This document shows, piece by piece, positions 26,101 through 37,850 of a DNA stretch of 64,000 nt; the first letter of the stretch is position 1; every line of letters starts with the position of its first letter. This DNA comes from Colius striatus (Eukaryota > Chordata > Aves > Coliiformes > Coliidae). The position numbers and the translations under genes are program-made. Location: assembly GCF_028858725.1 (NCBI RefSeq), contig NC_084774.1, forward strand, positions 6,794,001 to 6,858,000, written 5' to 3'. The notes beneath the pieces were generated by a model. The model worked only from the letters and a program-made list of their open reading frames with translations. It made no database searches and was not told the DNA's origin.

Positions 26101-28139
26101 CTTCCCCTGTTAGAAATGATAGCCGTGGCCCGAGACATTAGCAGCTCCTCGCTATGGCCCTGGCTGGTGGTAGGTGCAGTTTTGGGTGGGCAGGGGAGAT
26201 GCAGGGCAGCTGCCTGCAGAACAGGAGGGTGCCCACCCTGCTGCTCTTGCACCCTGCTATAAAGCAAGGTCTTGGCAACTTGTTCTGAAGAAGCAGGAGT
26301 GCCCAGCCAGAGGTGCTGACTCCAGTGTGTCGGGGGTTTGGAAGGTCCTGATGGACACTGAGACTCCCCAGCAGAGAAATTCACTGAAAATAGCTCTCTT
26401 AAAAGTGTGTGGACTTCAAGCTTATCTCTACTGCCCCTTAGTTAGCTGAAGTGCCAGGGTGCATTCCCAGGTGAAGCCAACTCACTGTTTTTCTGTTTCT
26501 TTCATTTTTTGAGTGAAAAGTGCTGCATTTTGACCCTCTCCCCAAAGAGCTGCCACAGTAAATATCCAGTTTTACAGTGTTCCTGGCTGGTGTTTGTGCT
26601 GTGGGTATGTGCCAGCCTGGCTACTCTTGACAGAGGATCTGAATTCCTTCAGGTTCCTCATCTGCTTCTCCATCACCTGCTCCTCTTCATTTATTCCTGC
26701 TCATTCTGCAGGGGCATTTCAAACCTGGATGCACAGTGAATATCCCAGTGGCATGTTGCCCTGCTTCTCTCCAAGCAGGCATGCCTGCAGGTGCCTCCTC
26801 CCCTCCCTCCACCCAAGGATTTGCTTGCAGGTGTCAGAGAAAATTAAATGCATCCTGTGACATGGCAAGGATGAGCACAAATCCCACACATTGAGCAGGA
26901 GCTCTAGTTTTAATTCCCTGTGCTGAGCTAGGAGTGCTTCTCTGATTAATAGTCCATATCTGGCTGCACCAGGGGACCCAAAGGAATGGCTGTTGGCATG
27001 GCAGAGATGTCTGGTGTCTAAAATAGTGGTTATAGTGCTTCATTTGCATCAACCTAATGGCTGGGTGCCACTGCCATAGAGGACCTGTTACAGCTGGCAC
27101 TGCCAAAACAGAGGTCGTGCACAATGGGTGAGGACTTGCTAACGGAGCTCTGGGGCACAGGGAGGTGGTCAGGTGCTCTGAAGCTGCTGTTGGGTGGGTT
27201 TGTTAGGAAATGCAGATTCCCCAGACTTGAATGTTTATCTGGGATCTTTTTTTTCCTTGAAAAGTGAGTTGGAAGGGAGAGGAAAAGTTTTGAAACTGTC
27301 AGTGTTTGGTTCCAGCATCTTTGTGTTGAAGCATTTGATTCTCATATAGAAACAAGTTCCCATGGGGCAGCAAACACTGACAAAGTGGGTTCCTTTGAAG
27401 TGTTAAAAAAGACCAAACCCAAATATATCTGACCCAAGTCACTTTTTGGTTTTGCTGATGGCCAGGACACAAGAGCTTTTGAGAATTCAACTTTACACTA
27501 GTTCAGGGAGAGAATTTGTCCTCTTGCAGTCCTTGTGGGATGGGAATGTAGTTTCTTATGCTGTTGCAAGTGGGAAGCTCAGGGAATCTTTGGGGGCTGT
27601 TGCTTCTTATTGTCAGTATCTACTGAATTTGCTTTTATTATGTTATTTGGTAACTATGACAGAACTGGTTCTATTCTGTCCAAGACTTTGTGTAAAGTGT
27701 CCCCAAGCAAATCCTGTGAATGTACAATAACGTGGTATGTAAATACACATTTAGAGCATCGACCCTACAAAATAACCTCTGTGTCTGCTTCTTTGTTTCC
27801 CTTTCCACAGCATTGTGCTGTTTCATGTGTTTCCTTGATGTTCCTCTTCAAATTGCAGTAAATCAAAGTTTTCTCCCTTTTGTTTTGGAGGCAGAACAGA
27901 AGGGCAGCCTCTTAAAACAGGGTTCTGTCTTGTGTATTGCAGCATGGTTTTCTTTGACAGACAACACTGAAAACATCACAACATGCAACGAAATGGGTAA
28001 AACTGCTCCCTGGTCCTGGCAGCAGGTCAGTGGATGCCCTGCCCTGAGCAGATTGCTCAAAATTCTGCCTCTCTTTTCTGGATAATCCAGAACTTTCTTC
28101 TTTTCTCTTTTTCTTTTTGCACTCCTGAGTGTTTCTAAT

Positions 28140-28410
28140 TGAGCTAACATTATTAGAAGGGTTTAAAAAAAAGCCCTTTCCCAAATTCCCTTTGCGTTTC
28201 AGTAGCTCTTTAATATGCAAGGCAGCAAGAGATGAACTGGGTCTAATTACGAGTCCCTGGAGTAGCCAGTCAGAAAATGAATTGATGCCTTTTTCCTTAT
28301 GAACAATGCATGTACCACAAATTAGAGGCGCCATCACCAGAGATTTAATTACAAAATATCATTACTTTCACACATCATTTCAGATTTGGCCTGATCAAAT
28401 CAAAGTTGTG
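28140..28410. promoter_or_regulatory. Candidate conserved non-coding element
   Basis: Unique AT-rich sequence with GATTTAATTACAAAATATC and a TCF/LEF-type ATCAAAG at 28399-28405. Nothing else recognisable. Confidence 0.22.
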
Positions 28411-31400
28411 GGAGAGTGCGAAGGGGGGAGGCAGGCGAAGGGAAAAACTGCACCACTAGCAGGGTCATTCGTTCAGGGGTACTTGAATGCAGGAGGGAAT
28501 TGGTGTTATTGAAGCTTCCCAAAAGGCAATTCTGCAGAGAAGCGGCGGCTGGAAGGAAATTCATCTCCTTTTCTAAGGGAGGATTTAGGCAGTTCAGCTG
28601 TTTGAGAGAAAACAGGGCATGAACACAATGGCCAGGGCTGGGTGGGCTTTGGAAAGTGGTGCCTGAAGACCACGGGCATGTTCACCTCGTGGTAAATCTG
28701 ACCCTGCTTGAAGAGAGGAGGAATTTTTTTTGTCAGGTAGGAAAAATGTGAAGAATAGAGCATTTAGTCTGCTATCACTTGGCTTTAGCTGGATTTTCTC
28801 TGCCTCTGGCAGCAAAAGCTATGTACAGAAAAATAAGGGACTAATCCCATGATGTATCTACGTGTACTTCAGGCATACACAGTGTACATTATCCTGTGTC
28901 ATTCCTGACAAACCTCCCCAAAAACATAGATGCCGAAGCTAGCTATTCATGCCAAAGTGCATGATGAATTTTGTCAAGGGGAATGACTGCCAAGGGAGGC
29001 CTGGAAACTCATTTGCTGCAGAGTTCAGCCTACCATTGTGGTTTAAGGGTCATGGTGGTTACTAGAAAAAAAGGTCTGATGAGTGTTGGGAGGACAGTTT
29101 GCCTCCATTTCCTTCCCTGATCTCTATTCACCCCTGAAGAACACAGGAGTGAGAAGCTCACCATGTTATTTCTAGTGAAGTGAGTCCATCCCTGTGGTTG
29201 GGCATCTCTATAGCTTGTGGTGCTTTCTGTGCAGGGCACTTCGGAGCAAGTGCAGTCAAAAGCGATCAGTGGTCCCTGTTCTATAAGGAACCTTGAACAT
29301 CTCCCTCAAGGTGAACCCTGAGTAAGAGATCCTCCCTTTTGGTCTATGCCCATTGGAAAGAAGTATCACAGTTTGCATCTTGGAATGTGACTCTTGACTG
29401 CAGGAACATTTCTGGTCTCAATGGCCTCATGTCAAAATCTGGAGTATTCAGAAGTTGTGTAGTTTTAGTGCTGTGCACTTAACCGTAGGAGGAGTGGAAA
29501 TGTCAGAAATATCTCAGTAAAACAAAAAGTAGCAGCCTGATAGCATCTAATGCATGCCAGTTGTCATAACAGATTGACATTACAGCATCAGAAATCCTCT
29601 CTTATCATCCTGAGAAAAAAGTGAGGCTGTTTTCCTTGTGGAGTGGCATCTGTCTGGTGCTGATTTAAAGGGCTGGTTGCTGAACAGGGTCACTCCTGCT
29701 GAGCTGATGCCATAAAACCAGTTAGCAGCAAACGCAAGCGCTCGGGATGCGAGGGCAGAACGGCTGCTCAGCCCTGGGATGATTTACAGCCCCTGCATCC
29801 AGCCTGGGCCAGGGGCTGTGATGATTTCTCAGCCAAGCCAATCGTTTCAAGAAGCTCAAATGCTCCTCAAAATTTATGAGGAAAATGATGGCTTGTTGAA
29901 TACATGATGTAGCGAGATGTAGTTTTACATTAACTTAAGAGGCATTTATGGGGCAATATTCATCTTCTCTGTATTATGGCAAGTACAATATGAGAGGATG
30001 CTATGTCATGGGGATATGAGACCTGACAGATACGATGTACACAGAGGGAGACTGGGATGAAACAGAAAAAGGCAGAAGATCCACGGGCTCAATGGGAATG
30101 GGGCAGGACAACAGGCTGCTGTGGGGATGGGAGATGCCACCCATGTCCTCCACCTGTGGAAGCTCAAGTTGTTCCACCACTTTCATGTAGCTCCGTGGAT
30201 CCCCACCAGCTGAGGACATGAGCCAATGGTTACAGCCCTGAAGAACCCCTCAAGGTCAAGCCCCACTCACCACTTATTGAGAGCTGCTCATCTCTGTTTT
30301 ATGGTTCCGTGGACAAGTGATCCAAGGCATGTAATGCACCCACTAATTCTAGGAGATCATTGCACAGGTGGCAACAAGGCCTTGGATCACAGCAAATGAG
30401 CTGTGAATATATGGGCATGTTACAAACACAAAAATGATTACTTCTGATAATATTCTACTTAATGGTTGGACTTTGCCATGCAAGCATGCAGGCTGGAAGA
30501 GGTGGTGTGGTCTTATGAAGGAAGAAAGAGACTCCCTTGGGAACATGAGAGAAAGGCACATGTATCACTGTTAGCTAAATATAGCTGGGTACTCACAGCA
30601 TTTACTCCAGCTGGCAAACTGAGCAGCAGTTCTCTCCTGTCTGTCGCACATCTGACTGCTCTGAACGTGCAGCACAGGCCAAGCTCTCAGGCTGCTCCAC
30701 AGCAAACCTCCCTGGCTTAGCCTGGCAAAAATGTAGCTGAAAGTAATGCCTAAGCATTTTTTCTCCTCTGCATTTAGCTGCAGGCAAAATTTTTGCACTA
30801 GAAATCGTTTGACTCTGTAACAGAGATCAAACAGCTATTGAATTAAAGTAGTGCCCTTGGTGCAGCCCTGACCCTGTCTGCCCCTGCCCACCTCATAGTG
30901 TTTGGGTAAGGGCTGGACTCAGGTCCCTTGCAGAGGGGAATCCAGAGGCTGCAGAGCATCCAGCTGATGGGCTCACCTGCAGTACAACCACCCTGTAAAT
31001 CACAACTGCAGTGGGGGTCTTGATCTCCACAGATACTTCTCCCTGAGCATTATGTGCTGGGAGAGGGGTTAAATTCAGTTTCTTTTTCGTTCACTGTCAT
31101 TAAAACACCAAGCAGAGCAGTGAGCCTTGCCTTAAGGAAATAACAATTGACTTTGGAGTAGTGGCTAATCACCAAGAGATCAAAAAGCTGTTTGTGCAAA
31201 GCCAAGGGTCTCTTTTGTACCTCTGATTCAGCTCCTTGCTTTAAGAGAACTGCAGTGCATCACCGCCTGTGTCTGACCTTTCTGATTCTTGGGAGGAAGG
31301 AATGTTGCTCCCTTATAGTCATTTTCTCACCTTATTAGAGAAAACAGGGCAAAACTTTGAGTCAGTCTAGGGGGATGGCAGGACCCTCTTTAATCTGATA

Positions 31401-31729
31401 ACATCACTGCTCCACAGCCTCTGCCTTTCTCAAGAATTAAGCCATGCTTCAGTAAGACTTGTAGCTCTGACAGCAATGTTGTTAGCAAAAATACACTCAA
31501 GCTGTATGATGGCTGCATTGTCCTTTCTTGATATCAAGTGGGACCAGAGCAACACAGTGTTAGCTGGAGAAGGCTGAAAGGTTTGCAGGAGCTGTAGAAG
31601 CCAGATGCAAGGAGGCTGGAGGAGATGCCTGAAGAAATGTCTGGGTGTGAAGGAAAGGTTGCAGAAGCCCCACTGAAGAGGCAGGACAGCAGGATGATGT
31701 ATAGCACCCATTACATCAGAGAGAAATTA

Positions 31730-31990
31730 AAAGGATTGATTGATATCAATTATCAGGTACGATTTGTTGCTGCACAATTGACACGTTAATCACCTCCCTG
31801 CTGCATTTCAGCATGGCAAGATTTTTGACCAATTTGAAAGGTTTACAGCAACAATATGATGCTGATTTATCTCTCCTTAATAAAAAAGTGATCAACTGAA
31901 ACCCGCATCCATCATTCTGTTTATCACTCATGGTGATTTATTAACTAATTATACTTACAGTGGGTCTTTTTCTATAAGTATGGATAACAG
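31730..31990. promoter_or_regulatory. Candidate conserved non-coding element
   Basis: Unique AT-rich block starting with ATTGATTGATATCAATTATC, which holds a 12-bp palindrome ATTGATATCAAT (31739-31750) and fits ONECUT (ATTGAT) and PBX-HOX (TGATTGAT) cores. It is followed by ACACGTTAATCACC and CTAATTATAC. No open frame or repeat is present. Confidence 0.3.
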
Positions 31991-34260
31991 AGTGATGCAG
32001 TGTCAGTGCAAGTCATAAATAATGCCACAGTACAGTATGTTTAATACTTACTCCTAGGACCAGCCCATAACAAGATGCCTTGATTAAGGTAAGCAGATGG
32101 CTTCGTTTGTCAGGAACAGTCCTGAAATTGCACATTGAGGAAACAAGTCCATTTCTCATGTTTCCAGCACTGGACAATGCACAAATGTCTCACCCATGTA
32201 ATTCAGATCAGGTGAAATGCTCCCAGATTGGCCATTTTTCACAGGCATATGGAAAACTTCACCGGACCTCATTGTACCCTGGGACTGAGCAGCACTGTGG
32301 TGTTACAGAGTCAGGGTCTATGGAGCAAGAAGGAACCACAACTGCAAGGAAAAAAGGACTTCAGTGTGGATTTCAGAACACAAGTGGGGAGCTGACAAAA
32401 ATCAAAACCTCTCAAGACATCACAAAAAGGCATAAAAGGATTTGCTGTTGTTAAGTGACAAGTTATCAAGCCCTTAAATTAGTTTCATCCATCAAAAATA
32501 CCTCTTACAACAATTGTAGGTTACAGTAATTGCCTAATACAGACTCCTAGGATTTCTGTCTTGACAAAAAGAAGTGGCCAGTTCCCTCACCTCATGCAGA
32601 GGATGATGATGTGACTCTATTAAACAATTACACCTGGTAATCATGTAATCTCAAGGAGAAAGTAGCTCCTCAAATGACACAACGGACATCTCTGTGCTGT
32701 CATTCAGACTGTGTAGCTGAGAAGAGGTCTGTACCATCCTCTCTCCCTCCAGAGAAGAGATGTTATGAGGCATATCACTAAGGAAATGGCAGTGCCAGGG
32801 CAACTCTGCCATGACTGGACTGGCTGTGTATTTTGGGGTCTTTCCCTAAGAAATCCTGCAGAGCCCACTGGCATTTTCACATTCACGTTAGAGCAGTATA
32901 AAGCACAAAGTGCCCAGGGCTGCTCAGCCTTAATGTTGTTTTTCTGTTTCTAAAATCAATTGGGAAGTACTCTTTGCAAATTCCAACCTTAAACTTGAAG
33001 TTCTGCTTAGAAAGCAACTCTGTAAAGGGCAGTAGGTGTCTGTGTGGCTCCAACGTTCTCCAAAGCATCATGACTGAGCCTGGTGCTTCCTGTGCTTCAT
33101 TGCAGCCGGGTAGCAGTTGTTCTTGGTTTCCCCTTACAGATCATTATTGTCCTGCTGAGGTACAGGTGCTGGGACATTAGTTCTGTTCTGACAAACTGCA
33201 GCTCTCCTCAGCCTCAGTTCATCTTGCCAAGCAGGGAGAGGCAGCCCAGTTTTTTCTGAAGAAGCACTTGTGAGGACCGGGTGAGGTGCCAGTTGAGTCC
33301 TGCTGCAGAAGGCCTAAGGGCACTAGAGGATAATCCAGGCAAAACCAGCGTGGCTCTGGGTGCAGAATCCCCCTTTGCCTTGATGCCTGTCACTGTGCAG
33401 CAGACCAAATCTACTCACAATCCAGTTTCCCACCTTTTGAGCAGCTTAGACCAGAACCATTCTCTTTTTCACCTTGAAGTCTGTCCATCTTTTGCTAAGA
33501 AATCACCTCTCAGTAAGAACAATATTCCATTACCTCAGAGAAGCTTCATTTCCTCTTCTTTATCCATCACTGGACTAGGTCTGTGGTGAATATCCTGGAT
33601 CTGGGCTCCCTTATCTTTCAGTTTTACATAGGTATAGAGCATATGAGATCCTTTTGTTGTGCTATTGATTGATCTGTATAATTAAGAACCTGATGTAAAT
33701 GCAGCATATAATGACTATTTTCCCATCACCCTGGTACTCTGCTCCCAGCCCTGCCATTGACTTACTCTGCCAACTTGTCCAAGCCTCTCATTGCTCTGCT
33801 ACTCTGAAAGCATTTAGGTGTAGCACAAATGATGACACAGAGGATCTTATTCTGTGTTTGCACAATGTCTGTGAGATCTCAAACCAAGTCTTTCTTTTCC
33901 CTCCCCAATAATATCTATCTGCCTTGTGATTACAGCTTGTCTGCCCAGTGAAATGCAGTCCCTCCTGGCACAGGGCAGCAGTGGCTGAGCAAAACACAGC
34001 AGGACCACGTTGTAGGAGGCCAAAAAAATAACACAGTAACACCATCCAGGATGACAAGTGCAGAGGCGATGGAGTTGTGATTAGCACATTAACAACAGGA
34101 TCTGTAACCAAGAGGGAACACTCAAACCAGCAGCAAATAATTGTTACGTTATTACAGAATTAATAGTTGTTTAAAAGCAAAGCAGGAATAATGAAATAAT
34201 AATGATAAAAAACCCAACAAAGCCCCTGTTTGAAAATGCTTTCAGGAATGCTTTTGCAGG

Positions 34261-34286
34261 GCTGATGGGCACTGGAGCCCATCAGC
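34261..34286. repeat. Perfect 10-bp inverted repeat
   Basis: GCTGATGGGC (34261-34270) and GCCCATCAGC (34277-34286) with the 6-nt loop ACTGGA. By length this could occur once by chance in a window this size. Confidence 0.7.
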
Positions 34287-36024
34287 ACGAGGAGTGCAGC
34301 TGCAGAGACACGGCAAACATTACCCAGCACCTCCTGGGAGAACAAGCAGTGACAGATCCATAATTTATAGGGGGCAGTCAGCACTCAATAATTAGGGCAT
34401 AATTTACACTGAGTGGGTTTTGGTGGTGGGAGGGGAGAGACAGTTTTGTTTGTTCTCCTTTTCCTTCCCTGGGCATCTGTCCTGGAGCTGGGAGGGGAGA
34501 GGATGCTCCTGGGGGCAGGCCTCGCCTGACCCAGCGTGGCAGCACTCAGTCCATCCCCTCCCATCTCTCTCTCAAGGGTATGAGCACATAATAACTATTT
34601 TTCATGTTTTTCAGATGGAGAGGTCAGATTTTTCTGCTGTGATCCTTGGCACAGCTCTTCCCCTTTTGATGATTAATCCACATCATTTCTCCTATAGCAG
34701 AGGCTCCGAGCATCCCCACAAATCTGTACTACAACTCATCTGATTGTTAACAGCCTGTCTCAGTGGCTTGAGCACATCTGTGCCCTGTGAGGGGCTTGGC
34801 ACCTCATACCCATCATCATCCCCAAGGCCTGGGGCAGTGGTAAAAATAATGCAATGCTTGTTCTGCTTTTCAGCCACGGAGCTGCCTTTTAGCCAGGCTG
34901 CAGCTCTCCTGCCTGTGTGGCTGCCCTCATCCTGGATGGTCCTGGACTTGCAGAGTTTAGCATGAGTCATCTTTGCTTTTCCTCTTTACAGGCACATCTG
35001 ACCCTCAGGGTTACCTTGCCCAGACAGGACATAGCTGTGCTCTGAGCCAAGATAAGCCCATTTCCATGAAGGGATCCAGCCTGTCAGGCTCTGTAGGACA
35101 CAAGGGACATCCAAGAAAAAGTCTTAATGTAACACAGTAGGAGCTAAAAGAATCCTGAGTGTTTTGAGCCAGGTGCCTCCTGATGTGTATGAGCAGAGGG
35201 ACCAGCCTGTAAGCTCCTTGGTAAATCTGTCACGGTGAGGAAGAACAGGAGGTTAATATTTGGACAGCACCTTATGTGCAACACCTTATGCTTAAAGTTA
35301 AGAGTTGATGTGTAAACCTGCAGATCTAAAATCGAGGGAGGTGAATCCTCAGGGCCTTAGCCAAAATGTCATTCTCATAATTATGTCTTCCCTCCTAAAT
35401 TAGCCCTGTCCTGATGACACTGGGTGAAAGCTTTGCTGCCTGCCTCATCCCATGGAGCAACATCACTGCAAGTGTCAGCCAGCGAGCAGGGAAAGTGTGA
35501 GACGCCCCAGGCTGAGCAGCCTGTGCAGGTCTGGCCAGCAGCACACAGCACTGACAACCACCACCAAGTGCTGACAGCACAGGCAGATCCTTCCCCTCCA
35601 AAGGCCACCTTGACCCTGCTGGGGCTGCGACAGCAGAGGAGTTTGATTTGATTTCCTCACAGGGAAGAGGCTTGCAAGGGAGGCAGAAAAAAAATTACTT
35701 TGCTTCATCTTTCTCCCATTTTAGAGAAATTAATTTCTGAGAAACCTCCACAGTTTCACTATTTCTGGTCCCTAAATCAGGCAGGCTGACAGCCTGTCCA
35801 GGGCTATTTATTGGCTCTGTTGCAGGGAGCTCTCCAGCCAGCCGGGGCTGGATCTGAAGACCACGAGTGCCATCTTCTGGGAGCCGGCAGCCCTGCAGCC
35901 TCCTCGGGCCGTAAATCTCAGTTCCAGAGGAAAAAGTTTCACTACACTGAGTTTTTCCTTAGGTTTTCCACCATTCTCTGCCAAAGTGTCCCCCGCTGTG
36001 GGAGCAGCACGGTGCCCTGGGCCT

Positions 36025-36075
36025 TGCAGGGGGGAAACTGAGGCAGAGACATGAGATAAAGCAGCCTCTGGCCTC
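36025..36075 (-). repeat. MIR/CORE-SINE-like fragment (reverse)
   Basis: GGGGAAACTGAGGCAGAG (36031-36048) is the reverse complement of the MIR phrase CTCTGCCTCAGTTTCCCC. Only this short core is convincing. Confidence 0.35.
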
Positions 36076-36840
36076 CCTCAGATAGATGCACAGGGAGGTC
36101 TGGCACGTGGCTTCTGAAATGTGCCAGGGGCTCATGCTCAGGAGGTGCAGCTGTGCCCCAGGTTCACCCTCAAATTGTGTCTCTTTCCTACCATTCAGTG
36201 GTCTACAGGAACCTCCCTTTTCTTTTCCCTGATGATTTTCTTTTTGCACAAAGGTTTCACTCCAGAATGGTGTATTTGGAGATATCCCAGGAGCATCACT
36301 AACTCCTAGCCAAACTGCCATAGAGGGCAACATTAGAATTAAACTGTCTGCTTAAAACAAAGGCATTGTCTGAGCTGGAGCATGAGGTTATGAGGCTCCA
36401 GGGGGAGGGTGGCCAAAGCATTCCAGGAAAGGAGATGAAGACAGTAACCTGGGACCAATGCCCCTCTTGCAGATGTTTACAAAGGCTTCAGTTTCTTGTT
36501 CTGTGAAACTCATCAAAGCTTTTTGCTGAGGTTTGATTTATGGAGGGACAGATCTGCCTGTGCCAGCCCTGCCAGGGCCTGCAGTGGCACAGCGGCTGCT
36601 GCCAAAGCACTGGCCTTTGCAGAGAATGGGAATTTGTGATGCCCATGGTTAAAGCCAGGGCAAATGCTTCCCTGGTACTGGGCACTACGAAGCCTGTGTA
36701 GGGGTGACAGGATGTCAAAAAATACTGCTCCTCACCATTGTAGCCCCTGTAGCAGTGCCCAGCTCAGGCTGCAGAGCAGCACACAGCCCCAGGCCAGCAT
36801 GCACACAGGTCAGCACTGTGCAGTGTGGATGAAACCAGAG

Positions 36841-37572
36841 ATTCACAGAGTCATTTTGGTTGGAAAAGACCTTTAAGGCCATCAAGTCCAACCACACACT
36901 GCCAAGGCCACCATTAAACTGCATCTCTCAGCACCTCAGCTCCATGATTTGCAATAGCTCCAGGGCTGGGCACTCCCCCAGCTCCCTGGGAAGCCTGGCA
37001 CAGGGGCTGACAACCCTCTCAGGGAAAAAGTTCTGCCTCAGCTCCAATCTCAACCTCTCCTGGGGCAACTTGAGCCCATTTCCTCTTGTCCTGTTACTTG
37101 GGAGAACAGATCAACCCCCACCTCTCTACAGCCTCCTGTCAGGCAGTTGCAGAGAGTGCTCCTGTCTCCCCACAGCTTCCCCTTCTCCAGGCTGAACACC
37201 CCCATTCCCTCAGCTGCTCCCCAGCACCCTTGTGCTCCAGCCCCTTCCCAAGCTCCACTCCCTGGCTCTGGCAATGCTTCAGCCCCTCAGTGTCCTTCTT
37301 GTAGTGTGGGACCCAACACTGAACATGGTATTCGAGCTTCAGCCTCACCAGTGCTGAGAAAAGGGAGATAATCACTGCCCTGGCCTTGCTGGTCACACTA
37401 TCTCTGACCCAGGTCAGGATGTCATTGGCCTTCTTGGCACCTGGACATACTGCTGCCTCATGTTCAGAGGGCTGATGATCAACACTTCCAGGTCCTTTTT
37501 CTGCCAAGCAGCTTTCCTGCCCCTCTGCCCAGCCTGGAGCATTGCCTGGGGTTGTTGTGGCCCAAGTGCAGT
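36841..37572 (-). mobile_element. CR1 fragment with ORF2 C-terminal remnant
   Basis: The longest repeat in the window (about 730 bp). The left end, ATTCACAGAGTCATTTTGG then TTGGAAAAGACC and CATCAAGTCCAACC, is the reverse complement of the CR1 3' end. On the minus strand the right two thirds codes the end of CR1 ORF2: LEYHVQCWVPHYKKD and, in a shifted frame, LEHKGAGEQLRE and FSLEKGKLWGD. The frames are broken by stops and indels. Only the extreme C-terminal portion of the reverse transcriptase ORF is present, so the element is dead. It is truncated at 37572, where a tandem-repeat-rich region starts. Confidence 0.93.
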
Positions 37573-37729
37573 ACTCAGCAGACTGACAGACCAGTATGAC
37601 AGATGCAGTCCATACAGCAGCATGCAATGTGGTTTGTATGGCACTGGGCAGTCAGGGCAGGACACAGTATGTACATATGTACAGCATCTACACAGTCTGG
37701 TTTGTTCACAACACACAGTCCACGTGGCC

Positions 37730-37850
37730 CAGTGCAGTGTGTACAGCAATACGTGGTGTACAGCAGTGTGTGATGATGCAGTGTGTGATGATGCACAGCA
37801 GTGTGTGATGATGCACAGCAGTGTGTGATGCAGAGCAGTGTGCAGAGCTC
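37730..37850. repeat. Small imperfect tandem repeat (unit 17-20 bp)
   Basis: Four adjacent copies of CAGCAGTGTGTGATGATGCA or shortened forms: 37761-37778, 37779-37795 (CAG missing), 37796-37815 (full 20 bp) and 37816-37832 (GAT missing). Decayed copies lie on both sides (GTGCAGTGTGTACAGCA on the left, GAGCAGTGTGCAGAG on the right). The preceding 90 bp is related TGTACA/CACAGT low-complexity sequence, including a 14-bp palindrome TGTACATATGTACA at 37670. Open frames here are products of the repeat. Confidence 0.85.

Larger units (their letters stand above)
23227..31729. other. Intergenic, no gene seen
   Basis: Contains the candidate elements at 25700 and 28140. The remainder is unique with no recognisable exon. 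Frames of up to 163 codons on the minus strand near 23800-24290 have no domain and no supporting structure. A weakly CpG-enriched patch lies near 29730-29770. Confidence 0.65.
31991..36840. other. Intergenic, no gene seen
   Basis: Contains the 10-bp hairpin at 34261, an AP-1 core ATGAGTCAT at 34962, a MIR-like core at 36031, and a moderately GC-rich stretch at 35815-36040. No exon recognised. Confidence 0.65.

Noticed and set aside
37139..37627. 162-codon minus-strand frame
   Set aside because: It is the decayed C-terminal part of CR1 ORF2 plus flanking tandem-repeat sequence, not a host gene.
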